NCBI RefSeq assembly: GCF_026965555.1
Contig: NZ_CP114040.1
Span: forward strand, 806,001-870,000
DNA length: 64,000 nucleotides
Origin: Nannocystis punicea
GTDB lineage: Bacteria; Myxococcota_A; Polyangia; Nannocystales; Nannocystaceae
Direction of reading: 5' to 3'
Part shown: piece by piece, positions 25,816 through 36,884 of the stretch
Layout: each line of letters starts with the position of its first letter
Numbering within the stretch: the first letter of the stretch is position 1
Notes under the pieces: model-generated
What the model was told of the DNA's origin: nothing
The model's database searches: none
Seen by the model: only the letters and a program-made list of their open reading frames with translations
Made by a program: the position numbers and the translations under genes

Positions 25816-26520
25816 TCACGGGAGGTCGCACAGGGTCTCGCCGTTGCTCAGGCCCTCGCAGCTGAAGCAGGGGGAGCCGAGGAAGTCGAGACAACCGTCG
25901 ATCATGGCGAGGGACGTGCAGTCCGCCTTGCTGGTGATCGGGACGCCGATGGAGTCGTACCAGATCTCCTCGATCGTGTACGAGCGGGCGGCGACGCCGA
26001 TGTAGCCGCGGCCGACGTCGCTGTCGATGCCCTGCAGCCACACCACCAGCTGGAACGGCTGCTCGGCGGCCGCCGCCTTGGACGCGCAGTCGTGGGCGGT
26101 CTCCCACTCCTCGATGGTGTTGTTCCACGGATCGACGATGCCGCAGTCGAGGACCTCGCCGCCCAGCGCGTGCGCCCGCTCGGTGGTGATCTCGACGAGG
26201 TCGCAGACGAGGCCGTCGGTGGTGGTGGTGCCTTCGGTCGTGGTGCCGTCGGTGGTGGAGGCGTCGGTGGTGGCGTCGGTCGTGGTGGTGGTGGGGTCGG
26301 TGGTCTCGGTGGGGCTGGTGCTCGTGGTGGTGGGGCCGGTGGTGGGGGTGGTGTCGGTGTCGGGTTCGCTGGTGGTCGAGGTGCCCGCGGATTCGGTGCC
26401 CGTCTCCGTGGTCGTCTCGGTGCCGGCGGTGGTATCGGTGGTGTCGCCGTTGGTCCCGGGGCTGCACGCAGCCAGGAGGAGGACGAACGCGAGGGGGCGA
26501 GAAGGACAAGCGAGGGTCAT
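25816..26520 (-). CDS. Lipoprotein with a long Thr/Ser linker and a Cys-rich domain
   Basis: A 234-residue lipoprotein: lipobox LLAAC at Cys19, then an 80-residue linker almost wholly Thr, Ser, Asp and Gly (encoded by GTGGTG-type repeats on the plus strand), then a folded domain (about 105-234). The folded domain has cysteines in CDLVEIT, DCGIVDPWNN, HDCASK, DGCLDF and CFSCEG. The design matches the lipoprotein at 4722-5411. The start codon is preceded seven bases upstream by TAGGCT on the minus strand with no Shine-Dalgarno, suggesting a leaderless message. Function unknown. Confidence 0.85.
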   Translation of the reverse strand: MTLACPSRPLAFVLLLAACSPGTNGDTTDTTAGTETTTETGTESAGTSTTSEPDTDTTPTTGPTTTSTSPTETTDPTTTTTDATTDASTTDGTTTEGTTTTDGLVCDLVEITTERAHALGGEVLDCGIVDPWNNTIEEWETAHDCASKAAAAEQPFQLVVWLQGIDSDVGRGYIGVAARSYTIEEIWYDSIGVPITSKADCTSLAMIDGCLDFLGSPCFSCEGLSNGETLCDLP

Positions 26521-26527
26521 GGGGCGC

Positions 26528-26533
26528 AGCCTA
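26528..26533 (-). promoter_or_regulatory. TAGGCT seven bases before the lipoprotein start
   Basis: A start-proximal TAnnnT-like hexamer on the minus strand. If it is the -10 box, transcription would begin at or next to the ATG at 26520. Confidence 0.4.
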
Positions 26534-26677
26534 ACCGACGGCGAGCGCCTTCAGGAACTTTGTTCGGGAGCGGCGTCGTGGCTCCAACGGCCGCTGGACG
26601 CAGGCGCGTCGCGGTTTCGGGGCCGGCCGGAGACGGAGCGTCGGTGTCACACTGACGGAGAACGCAGGTGCTCGAAT

Positions 26678-26700
26678 AGACATGTCCTAAAAAACATGTT
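26678..26700. repeat. Hairpin element upstream of the ECF sigma operon
   Basis: ACATGT arms flank CCTAAAAA. It lies in the 328-bp divergent region between the lipoprotein and the sigma operon. The rest of that region holds no gene. Confidence 0.7.
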
Positions 26701-26848
26701 CGTCGAGACAGAGGTGAAACGCGTGCGTCGCGCCGCTCGCCCCTGCACATGCGGTCAGCGTCGCGGCGCTGCCGGCGAGCGCGGCGCGGCGCGAGGGGCT
26801 GTTAACCTCGGGGGAGGGGCCGGCGTCTTGGCTGCAACGGAGTCGCCC

Positions 26849-27331
26849 ATGGAAGTCGAGCTCGAAGCCATCCTGATCCCGCTGACCTTCTTCTTTCTCG
26901 TCGGGTTCATCGTCCGCCAGACCCGGCTGCGGGCCGAACACGAGACGCAGCGGCGGTTCGAGCTCGGCGTGCGGACGCTGGAGCGGTTCGCCGATCCCGA
27001 GGCCCTCGAAAAATTCCTCGGCGGCGCGGCGGGGCAGGAGTTCCTGCGCCTGCTCGACCAGGGCGAGCCGCCGCTGCAGCGCCGGCTGCTGCGCAGCGTC
27101 CAGGGCGGCATCGGCCTGGCGGGCCTCGGCCTGGCGTTCCTGGTGCTGTCGGCGGCCCTCGAGGGCTACGGCGACATGGTGATCCCGGGCGTGCTGCTGT
27201 TCTCCCTCGGCGGGTCGCTTCTCCTCGGCGCGGCGGTGGCCTACAAATTGGCGCAGCGGTGGGAGATCCTCGGGGACCGAGGCCGGGGCCGCAGCGCCTC
27301 GCCGTACCGCCGCGAGGTCGCGGGCGCGTGA
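26849..27331 (+). CDS. Small membrane protein in the ECF sigma operon
   Basis: About 160 residues: an N-terminal transmembrane helix (ILIPLTFFFLVGFIV), a cytoplasmic helical part (QRRFELGVRTLERFADPEAL), and two more helices (about 93-140). The shape resembles the DUF6249-like proteins often found beside ECF sigma genes, but I assign it only by layout. It ends 12 bp before the sigma gene. It is a candidate for a membrane partner of the sigma factor. Confidence 0.7.
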   Translation: MEVELEAILIPLTFFFLVGFIVRQTRLRAEHETQRRFELGVRTLERFADPEALEKFLGGAAGQEFLRLLDQGEPPLQRRLLRSVQGGIGLAGLGLAFLVLSAALEGYGDMVIPGVLLFSLGGSLLLGAAVAYKLAQRWEILGDRGRGRSASPYRREVAGA

Positions 27332-27343
27332 GCGCGGGACTTC

Positions 27344-27892
27344 ATGGACGAAGACCAATTCCAGGCGCTCTACGCCGCGACGCACGCTCGCCTGTGGGCC
27401 TACGTCTATCGCCTGACGGGTGAGCGGGCCGCGGCCGACGATCTGGTGCAGGACAGCTATTGCCGGCTGTTCCAGCTGCCCGCCGGTCGGGTCCGCGCCG
27501 GCGCCGAGCGGGCCTATCTCTACCGGATCGCCACCAACCTGGTCACCGATCATCACCGCCGGCGCACCCGCCTCGGCGCCCGCCTGCGCGAGCTCCTGCT
27601 GGCGCACGAGGCCGCCCCGCCGCGCGCGCCCGAGCCCGGCGAGGGCAGCGAGCTGCAGGCGGTGTTCGACCGCCTGCCGCGGCGCGACGCGGCGCTCCTG
27701 TGGCTGGCGTACGTCGACGGCCACGATCACGCCGAGATGGCGGAGATCCTCGAGGTCAAGCCGGCGAGCGTCCGCGTGCTGCTGAGCCGCGCCCGCGCGC
27801 GGCTGGCCGACCTCCTGCAAACCGAAAGCAAGGACCACCATGCGTTCCCACCCGCCCTCGCGTCCTCCCGCGGCCCTGGCCCCCGTGACTGA
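27344..27892 (+). CDS. ECF-family RNA polymerase sigma factor
   Basis: A 182-residue ECF sigma factor. Region 2 (about 8-72) contains LVQDSYCRLFQLP and the -10-recognition segment AYLYRIATNLVTDHHRRR. Region 4 (about 108-160) contains LPRRDAALLWLAYVDGHDHAEMAEIL and the helix-turn-helix KPASVRVLLSRARARL. It is flanked by genes for membrane proteins on both sides, in one transcription unit, a typical setting for release of a sigma factor from a membrane-bound inhibitor. The downstream gene overlaps its 3' end by 53 bp. Confidence 0.92.
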   Translation: MDEDQFQALYAATHARLWAYVYRLTGERAAADDLVQDSYCRLFQLPAGRVRAGAERAYLYRIATNLVTDHHRRRTRLGARLRELLLAHEAAPPRAPEPGEGSELQAVFDRLPRRDAALLWLAYVDGHDHAEMAEILEVKPASVRVLLSRARARLADLLQTESKDHHAFPPALASSRGPGPRD

Positions 27893-28292
27893 GACGACCC
27901 GCGCGCCCGACGACGACCCGCGCGCCCGCGCGGTGGCTGTCTTCATGGACAGCCTGGCCCGCAGCCCGCTCCCGCGGCCGCGCGCGGTCGACCCGGTGGC
28001 GCTGATGCGTCGGGCGCCGCTGGTCGACGCCCTGGCCCACCTGCGAGCCCGCGAGCGCCGGGTGCTGGGGCCGGCGATCGCGCTCGAGGTGCTGACGTTC
28101 GCGGCGGCGGCGGCGGTCGGCCTGCAGGTGGCCGCCACGGCCGCGCCGGCCGGGCCGCTGCGCACGCTGGTCGAGGCGGCCGTTCGCTTCGCCTGGGCCC
28201 CCACCGGGCTGGCGCTGCTGGTGGCCGCCCTGCCGCTGCTGTGGTGGATCGCCGAGGCCGCCGCCGGGCCGGCGCGGCGGCTCGAGCGGTGA
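27840..28292 (+). CDS. Membrane protein overlapping the sigma gene (possible anti-sigma factor)
   Basis: About 150 residues. The N-terminal 70 residues are hydrophilic (DPRARAVAVFMDSLARSPLPR), then two transmembrane helices (about 80-103 and 118-142). A soluble N-domain followed by membrane helices, co-translated with an ECF sigma gene, fits an anti-sigma factor, but no zinc-binding HxxxCxxC is present. The start ATG at 27840 lies within the sigma gene. A GTG further downstream is possible. A hairpin element begins 12 bp after the stop. Confidence 0.65.
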   Translation: MRSHPPSRPPAALAPVTETTRAPDDDPRARAVAVFMDSLARSPLPRPRAVDPVALMRRAPLVDALAHLRARERRVLGPAIALEVLTFAAAAAVGLQVAATAAPAGPLRTLVEAAVRFAWAPTGLALLVAALPLLWWIAEAAAGPARRLER

Positions 28293-28303
28293 AGATCTAT
28301 CAA

Positions 28304-28332
28304 GATGTCCTCATGAACATGTCCTGAAGGTC
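28304..28332. repeat. Hairpin element after the sigma operon
   Basis: GATGTCCTCATGAACATGTC followed by CTGAAGGTC starts 12 bp after the last stop of the operon, a placement expected of a 3'-end hairpin. Confidence 0.65.
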
Positions 28333-28424
28333 AGTGTCGGCGAGACTCCGTCATCGGAGGCGGGCGGTCGAGCGGATCGAGGGCGGGGGGGCGTGAACGG
28401 GCACGTCGCCGGCCGCGGCGGTCG

Positions 28425-28976
28425 CCTGTCTCTCGGGACACGTCCCGGTGCGTCCTCGTCGCGAGGCCGCGCGTCCGCACGAGGGCTGGACCGCTCGACT
28501 CGAGCGGCCCCGGGTAGCCGTCGCTCGGTCGCTTCATGAAGTCACACCGGGAGAGCGACAGCGACCCGATGGGCCGCACAGGCAAGAGCGGGCCAGCGAA
28601 GGGGGGCCTGTCCTGCGTCGGCTCGAGTCCCGGTCGAGGAGACCGTCCTCGGCCGCCGGGTGGAGCGGAGAGCGGGACACAGGCGCGAGTGAACACGCCC
28701 CGTCCCCGCGTCTGCCTGCCTCTCGGGACAGTACGCCGGCGCGTCCCCGTCCTCCGTGAGGCGGCGCGCCCGCACGAGGCGGCCTGCGCCGCATCGTCGG
28801 CGCGAGCCCAGGTCGAGGGGCCCGTCCTCGACCACGGAGTCGCGACAAGCGTGATACCTGTCTCTCGGGACATGTCTGCGCAGCGCGGACGTCTCGAGAG
28901 ACACGCATTTCGGGCCGAAGCATGCGCCCGGCTGCCGCGGAGGCGCGCCGGCTCATGTGTCCCATCGGACATGTTC
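28425..28976. repeat. Second array of hairpin elements
   Basis: Copies lie at 28425-28446, 28714-28733, 28856-28878, 28888-28904 and 28954-28976. The first three share TGTCTCTCGGGACA or close variants. Steps of 289 (twice 144.5) and about 143 bp repeat the spacing of the array at 22.7 kb, and intervening DNA is partly duplicated (CGCGAGGC, CCGCACGAGG). The 28333-29170 interval holds no gene I can support. Confidence 0.75.
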
Positions 28977-29170
28977 TGCTCGAGGCCCGTCCTTCCCCGC
29001 GTCGCCCAGGACCATGGCTCGGTCTCACCGCCGCGCCCGGCGCCGGCCGGCGTCCGATGAGCGCCGGCAGATCGGGCGCTCCTGCAGAGACGTCGGCGGC
29101 CGCCCGACGTCGGCGATCGTGACACCCGGCGGCGCGCGCATTCTCCCGTCGAAACGGCGTTGCCCCGTGT

Positions 29171-29220
29171 TAAACTGAAGAATGCGCCCTGACGGCCGTG
29201 CGGCCTGTCCGGGCGCGTTT
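29171..29220 (+). promoter_or_regulatory. TAAACT -10 box and structured leader of the NTF2-like gene
   Basis: TAAACT (29171-29176) is followed by a hairpin: GCGCCC (29184-29189) pairs with GGGCGC (29211-29216) and an inner GGCC pairs with GGCC. It ends in GTTT, about 40 bp before the coding start. It may be an attenuator or just a stable 5' UTR. Confidence 0.4.
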
Positions 29221-29256
29221 GTGGTGTACGTCGACGACTTGCGAAAGGTCTCGGGG

Positions 29257-29772
29257 ATGTCTCAGAGCGAAGCCGACACGATCCTGTCCTTGGTCCATCT
29301 CTACGCGCTGGCGATCGACACGCAGCAGTGGGACCTGTTCGACGAGGTGTTCACCAGCGACGTGATCGCCGATTACGGCGAGGGCGCGGTGTGGACCGGC
29401 CTCGAAACTTTTAAACAGATCTTCGCGGTCATCCACGCGGTCTACAGCGGGACGCAGCACACGATGTCGAACACGCTGTGGGAGCTCCAGGGCCACGAGG
29501 GCTGGGCGATGACCTACGGGCACTTTCGCCTGATCAAACCCGGGACGCCCGGGGGGGACTTCTGGGAGGGCCAGGGCTACTACGACGACCGCCTGGTCAA
29601 GGTGAAGGGGAAGTGGCGGATCCAGCATCGCATCAACCGGATGACCTGGTCCGGCGGCAACCCGAAGGTGCTGGAGACGACGCCCGGCGTGCCCGTGATC
29701 GTGCCCATCACCTCGCTGCACGATGTCGGCGGCGACATCCGTTTTTTGAAGGAGCGCAAGCCGGGCAAGTGA
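29257..29772 (+). CDS. SnoaL-like/NTF2-fold protein
   Basis: About 171 residues from the ATG at 29257. The SnoaL-like (NTF2 superfamily) pattern is clear: ILSLVHLYALAIDTQQWDLF, VFTSDVIADYGEGAVWTG, TQHTMSNTLWELQGHEGWAM, GQGYYDDRLVKVKGKWRIQH. This family includes polyketide cyclases, dehydratases and many binding-only proteins. A Tyr/Asp/His set is present, but no specific reaction can be named. An in-frame ATG at 29182 lies inside the leader hairpin and would add a poor N-terminus, so 29257 is preferred. Confidence 0.85.
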   Translation: MSQSEADTILSLVHLYALAIDTQQWDLFDEVFTSDVIADYGEGAVWTGLETFKQIFAVIHAVYSGTQHTMSNTLWELQGHEGWAMTYGHFRLIKPGTPGGDFWEGQGYYDDRLVKVKGKWRIQHRINRMTWSGGNPKVLETTPGVPVIVPITSLHDVGGDIRFLKERKPGK

Positions 29773-29928
29773 GCGGCGGCGTCGCGGTGACTCGGCGCCG
29801 GTGGTGCTCCAAGAGAAGCGACCGATCATGGGGGCGCGGGCCGGTGACGCACCGTCTCGTGCGAGAGGGCGCTGCGCCGGCGACGGCCCGTGAACTCGCG
29901 CCTGTCGCGGTGCCTCGCCGATGACCGC

Positions 29929-29946
29929 ATCTGTCCCCGGGGACAT
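29929..29946. repeat. Hairpin element
   Basis: CTGTCCCCGGGGACATG, a near-perfect palindrome, lies between the NTF2-like gene and the peptide-repeat block. Confidence 0.65.
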
Positions 29947-29993
29947 GCGCCGCGGTGCCGCCGAGAGGGCGGCACCGCGGCGGCGGCTCGGTC

Positions 29994-30274
29994 GCCGATG
30001 GTGCTCATCGCCATCTCGTCGCCGGCGCGGATGCCGGACGCGATGGGGACCTGCTTCGGCTCCTGCTCCGGCGGTCGCGTCAGCGCAAGTCGCCGATGGT
30101 GCTCATCGCCATCTCGTCGCCGGCGCGGATGCCGGACGCGATGGGACCTGCTTCGGCTTCGGCTCCGGCGCTCGCGTCAGCGCAAGTTGCCGATGGTGCT
30201 CATCGACATCTCGTCGCTGGCGCGGATGCCGGACGCGATGGGGACCTGCTTCGGCTCCTGCTCCGGCGGTCGCG
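29994..30274 (-). repeat. Tandem copies of the small-peptide coding segment (about 98 bp)
   Basis: Copies begin at 29994, 30092 and 30189; the intact copy begins at 30287. Steps are 98, 97 and 98 bp. On the minus strand each carries the KQVPIxSGIRAxDEMxMSTI coding segment. The first two downstream copies end in the same LR-stop. The last, distal copy runs on without the stop. None of the three has the Shine-Dalgarno and ATG of the intact gene. The step is not a multiple of three, so they cannot form one polyprotein. Confidence 0.8.
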
Positions 30275-30373
30275 TCAGCGCAAGTTGCCGATGGTGCTCA
30301 TCGACATCTCGTCGCCGGCGCGGATGCCGGACTTGATCGGGACCTGCTTCGCTTGCTTCTTCTTGGTCTTCAT
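30275..30373 (-). CDS. 32-residue peptide gene (candidate precursor or small regulatory peptide)
   Basis: The ATG at 30373 has a near-ideal GGAGGAGG seven bases upstream, unusually strong for this window. The product begins with a Lys-rich segment (MKTKKKQAK), then QVPIKSGIRAGDEM, then SMSTIGNLR and a stop. The PIKSGIRAGD part resembles HVRTSLRAGD in the 71-residue peptide at 39202. Three truncated tandem copies follow downstream. It lies 156 bp downstream of the kinase-propeller gene on the same strand. The basic start, conserved middle and short Ser/Thr/Gly end would fit a leader-core peptide, but no modification enzyme is adjacent. It could also be a bare regulatory peptide. Confidence 0.55.
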   Translation of the reverse strand: MKTKKKQAKQVPIKSGIRAGDEMSMSTIGNLR

Positions 30374-30483
30374 CGGGTACCTCCTCCGACGGGTACGTTA
30401 GCGGATGGACCCGGGGCCGGCGTGAGCGAAGACCGGGCGCGAAACTCCGCAGAGCGGGCCCGCCCCGGGCGGTCGGGCGCATG

Positions 30484-30517
30484 GTGTCTCTTTGGACATG
30501 TCGCCAAGGACATGCCT
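30484..30517. repeat. Double hairpin element after the kinase gene
   Basis: TGTCTCTTTGGACATGTC is followed by GCCAAGGACATG. It lies just 3' of the kinase stop codon and upstream of the peptide gene. Confidence 0.65.
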
Positions 30518-30529
30518 GTTTGCGCATGT

Positions 30530-34170
<3,641 letters not shown>

Positions 34171-34174
<4 letters not shown>

Positions 34175-34812
34175 TCCGGGCCCTGCCCGCGCGGGGCGGT
34201 GCCGAAGCGGCGATCGACCTCGACGCGGATGCTCTCCATGCAGCTCTCGAGGCCGCGCAGGGTCCGGTCGCGCAGGGCCGGGTCCTCGACGAGCCGCTCG
34301 ACGGCCGCGCGCAGGCGCGCGCGGGCCCGCTGGAGGCGACGGGCGACGGTCGCCTGCGGGACCTCGAACAGCGCCGCGAGCTCGGCCTGGGTGAGGTGCT
34401 CCCAGTCCTTGAGCTCGATGATCAGCTGGTCGTCGAGCGCCAGGCCGCGCAGCGCGGTGGCGACGATCTTGACCAGCTCGCGGTCGGCGAGCAGCCCGGG
34501 CAGCGAGTCGGCGTCAGCCGGCAGGCTGTCCTCGGTCGGCTCGAACCGCCGCTGCCGCCGCGCCCAGCCGATCAGGACGAAGCGGGCGACGCCGAACAGG
34601 TAGGCGCGGAAGCTGCCGTCGCCGCGGTAGGCGTCGCGCCGGCGGCACACGACCTCGAATGTCTGTTGGGACAGATCCTCACAGACGGCGTCGCGGACCT
34701 TGCCGAAGAAGAACCGGTAGACCGCGGAGTAGTGGCGCTCGACCAGCTCCTGCCCGGCCTTGCGCTCGCCGGATCGCCAGGCCTCGAGGAGGCGTCGGTC
34801 GTGGTCGTCCAT
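34171..34812 (-). CDS. ECF-type sigma factor coupled to a Ser/Thr kinase
   Basis: A 213-residue sigma-70-family regulator. Region 2 (about 25-90) has VCEDLSQQTFEVVCRR and SFRAYLFGVARFVLIGWARR. Region 4 (about 120-185) has ALDDQLIIELKDWEHLTQAELAALF and the helix-turn-helix VPQATVARRLQRARARL. About 25 extra C-terminal residues follow. Its stop overlaps the start of the kinase gene. Sigma factor-kinase pairs of this kind are known in myxobacteria and planctomycetes, where phosphorylation is thought to activate the sigma factor. TATCCT lies eight bases before the ATG with no Shine-Dalgarno. Confidence 0.9.
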
Positions 34813-34820
34813 CGGCGCCG

Positions 34821-34826
34821 AGGATA
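34821..34826 (-). promoter_or_regulatory. TATCCT eight bases before the sigma factor start
   Basis: A minus-strand start-proximal hexamer of the TAnnnT type, consistent with a leaderless transcript. Confidence 0.4.
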
Positions 34827-34857
34827 GCGCGAGGCGAGGCGCGGCGGCCAGGCGGGC

Positions 34858-35589
34858 TCACGTCCTGGCGTCGGCGTCGCCCTCGCGGATCATCCGCAAG
34901 AACGCCTTGATGCCGGAGATGAGCTCGCGGTTGTCGGTCAGGCGGTCGAGGCTGTCCTCGAACTTGCGGGCCAGGGCGCCGATCTTCTGCTCGAGCTCGA
35001 CGCGCTGGCGATCGGCGCGGGCCGCCAGCTCGTCGTGCTCCTCGCGCAGTTCCTTGAGCGACTCCTCGAGCTGCTCGACGACGGTCTCGTGGCGCCCGAC
35101 CTGGCCGCGCAGCTTCATGACGTCGTCGCGCGGGAAGCGGGTGTCCTCGGCGATCGCCTCGAGGCGGCGGCGGACCTGCTGCATCGAGGCGGTGGCGGGG
35201 CGCACGAGGCACGACAGCAGGTAGAAGCCGGCGAACGGGTAGCCGAGGTCGGAGCCGGTGACGACGGCGATCGCGAGGGCGACGCCGGCGGAGACGAAGT
35301 GGATCGTCAGACTGGTGAAGAGGGTCCAGCGCTTGACCCGCTCGGCGAACGCGACCTGCTCGTCGGTCACCTTGATCCCGGCCTCCCGCGAGCGCCGCAT
35401 CTCCGCCAGCACCTCGCGCGCCCGGAAGTGCAGGTTCCACGGCAAGGTCACCAGCACGACCAGCCAGATCAGCGCGGCGCCCCCCGCACCCCAGGTCAGC
35501 AGCGTGCCCGGCGAGACGTCGCTCCACACGGCGACGCCGAGCGCGGCGAGGTAGGCGAGGATGAGCAGCGCGAGCGCGGAGCCTTGCAT
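34858..35589 (-). CDS. Membrane protein with a C-terminal coiled coil
   Basis: About 243 residues from the ATG at 35589. It has four hydrophobic segments (about 4-20, 28-46, 90-110, 118-140) and then a long coiled coil (about 150-225, EQLEESLKELREEHDELAAR) facing the cytoplasm. The ATG is six bases after TATGCT on the minus strand. In-frame codons upstream of it cross a hairpin element and lack membrane character, so they are excluded. The family is not recognised. It lies 45 bp upstream of the sigma factor on the same strand but has its own probable promoter. Confidence 0.75.
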   Translation of the reverse strand: MQGSALALLILAYLAALGVAVWSDVSPGTLLTWGAGGAALIWLVVLVTLPWNLHFRAREVLAEMRRSREAGIKVTDEQVAFAERVKRWTLFTSLTIHFVSAGVALAIAVVTGSDLGYPFAGFYLLSCLVRPATASMQQVRRRLEAIAEDTRFPRDDVMKLRGQVGRHETVVEQLEESLKELREEHDELAARADRQRVELEQKIGALARKFEDSLDRLTDNRELISGIKAFLRMIREGDADART

Positions 35590-35595
35590 GGCCCG

Positions 35596-35601
35596 AGCAT
35601 A
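35596..35601 (-). promoter_or_regulatory. TATGCT six bases before the membrane-protein start
   Basis: A minus-strand TAnnnT hexamer at the leaderless spacing; no Shine-Dalgarno precedes the ATG at 35589. Confidence 0.35.
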
Positions 35602-35727
35602 GCCCGCGCGCCCGGCCGCCACCCGCCCGCATGAGAGGGCGCGGTTGCCCGCGCCCGGGCTCGAAGGCGCGCGGCCGGGCGGAGCCGCGCGAGGCGGCGC
35701 GGTATGAACAATCGGTAATGATTGATA

Positions 35728-35752
35728 AGACATGACCGATGGGACATGTCCT
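35728..35752. repeat. Hairpin element after the lipoprotein gene
   Basis: GACATGACCGATGGGACATG followed by TCC lies 13 bp beyond the stop of the lipoprotein gene (minus strand). A small AT-rich patch (AATCGGTAATGATTGATAAG) adjoins it. Confidence 0.65.
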
Positions 35753-35765
35753 TCGCGGGCGCGCG

Positions 35766-36443
35766 TCAGTTCTCGAGCGGCGGGACGTCGCCCCAGGAGC
35801 CGGCCATGACCCACGACTCGGTGACCGCGTCCTGGCCGCGCACCTCGTCACGGACGGCGATCCAGCCGCGGGGTTCGGCGGCGAATTCGACGTGCACCTC
35901 GCCGGAGGCGCCGGCGGCGGTCGGCCGCAGCGTGCCGCTCAGATCGGCGAACTCGAACCGGGCGATGATCCACGGGGCCCCCGGGCGCTCCGCGCCGTGG
36001 ACGAGGTCGCCCGTGAAGCTGTCCTGCAGGGCGCCGTCGCTGGTGGTGATCGTCAGGCGGACCGGGATGTACAGGTTGGCGCCGCAGTGGGCGTTCTCTT
36101 CGGTGCTGCCGGTCTGTTCGGTGACGACGTGGCGGACGGCTCCGGGGGCGCGCTCGATCGCCACGTCGACGCTGACCGTCGCGTCCGGATCGGCGTTGGT
36201 CGGGTTCTGCCCGTCGGGGGTCCGCAGCCAGGAGAGCGCGAGCAGGTGCGGCTGGGTCAGCTCGAGGACGTCGAGGGCGCTCATGCCCTCCGGCGAGGCT
36301 TCGTCGTCGGCGAGGGTCCTGCTCTCGACGACCTCGCAGCTGCTCGTGCCGGCGGAGCACGCGGGCAACAGGCCGACCGCGTACAGCAGCGCGAGAGGGA
36401 TCGCAGGGGACAGCCCAAAAAAGCTCGATCGGTCGCTCGACAT
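35766..36443 (-). CDS. Predicted lipoprotein
   Basis: A 225-residue protein with signal peptide and lipobox LLPAC at Cys29. The mature domain (about 35-225) is strand-rich (TVSVDVAIERAPGAVRHVV, IPVRLTITTSDG, PWIIARFEFADLSG, GEVHVEFAAEPRGW) without cysteines except near Cys36 and Cys119. It is probably a soluble beta domain on the periplasmic or outer face. No family is recognised. It sits alone between two intergenic regions that both carry hairpin elements. Confidence 0.75.
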   Translation of the reverse strand: MSSDRSSFFGLSPAIPLALLYAVGLLPACSAGTSSCEVVESRTLADDEASPEGMSALDVLELTQPHLLALSWLRTPDGQNPTNADPDATVSVDVAIERAPGAVRHVVTEQTGSTEENAHCGANLYIPVRLTITTSDGALQDSFTGDLVHGAERPGAPWIIARFEFADLSGTLRPTAAGASGEVHVEFAAEPRGWIAVRDEVRGQDAVTESWVMAGSWGDVPPLEN

Positions 36444-36750
36444 GGGGGCGCTCGTTTGTCACCCGGCGGTCGATGAAGCGCGGCGGCCGAGCATGGGTGC
36501 AGGGTACACGGCCGCCGCGCCGAAGTCGTGCGGGTCCGACGAGATCGCGTGGCGACGGAGTTGCCGGAGCTGCGAAAGCATGGACGACGCGCGGCGGGTC
36601 CGGGTGCGCACGTGCGGCGGACTCCGAGCCTGTCGTCCGGCGGGGGCCCGGGTGGGCGCTTGCGGGACTCGCCCGCGCTCGTCAGCGCGGCGATGAAGCC
36701 GCCCGGCCGCTCCCGGCGCGGCAGATCGAGGGGAAATCAGGTGCTCCGAG

Positions 36751-36846
36751 GAGCATGTTCCGAGAGACATGCTCCAAAAACATCCTGGGGCGAGAGACAT
36801 GCACGCGACAGGGCGAATTGGACATGCCCTGGAGGACATGTCCTCG
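36751..36846. repeat. Cluster of hairpin elements (four copies)
   Basis: Successive GAGAGACATG, GGACATGCCC and GGAGGACATGTCC units lie within 96 bp, downstream of the ankyrin gene. The surrounding 36444-36884 interval holds no gene I can support. Confidence 0.7.
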
Positions 36847-36884
36847 AGCGAGCGACGAAGCCGTCGGCGTCGGCCGGCGCCCGG

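Noticed and set aside
34659..34676. TGTCTGTTGGGACAGA inside the sigma factor gene as another hairpin copy
   Set aside because: It encodes EDLSQQTF, the conserved region-2 segment of ECF sigma factors, so the match is explained by protein constraint.
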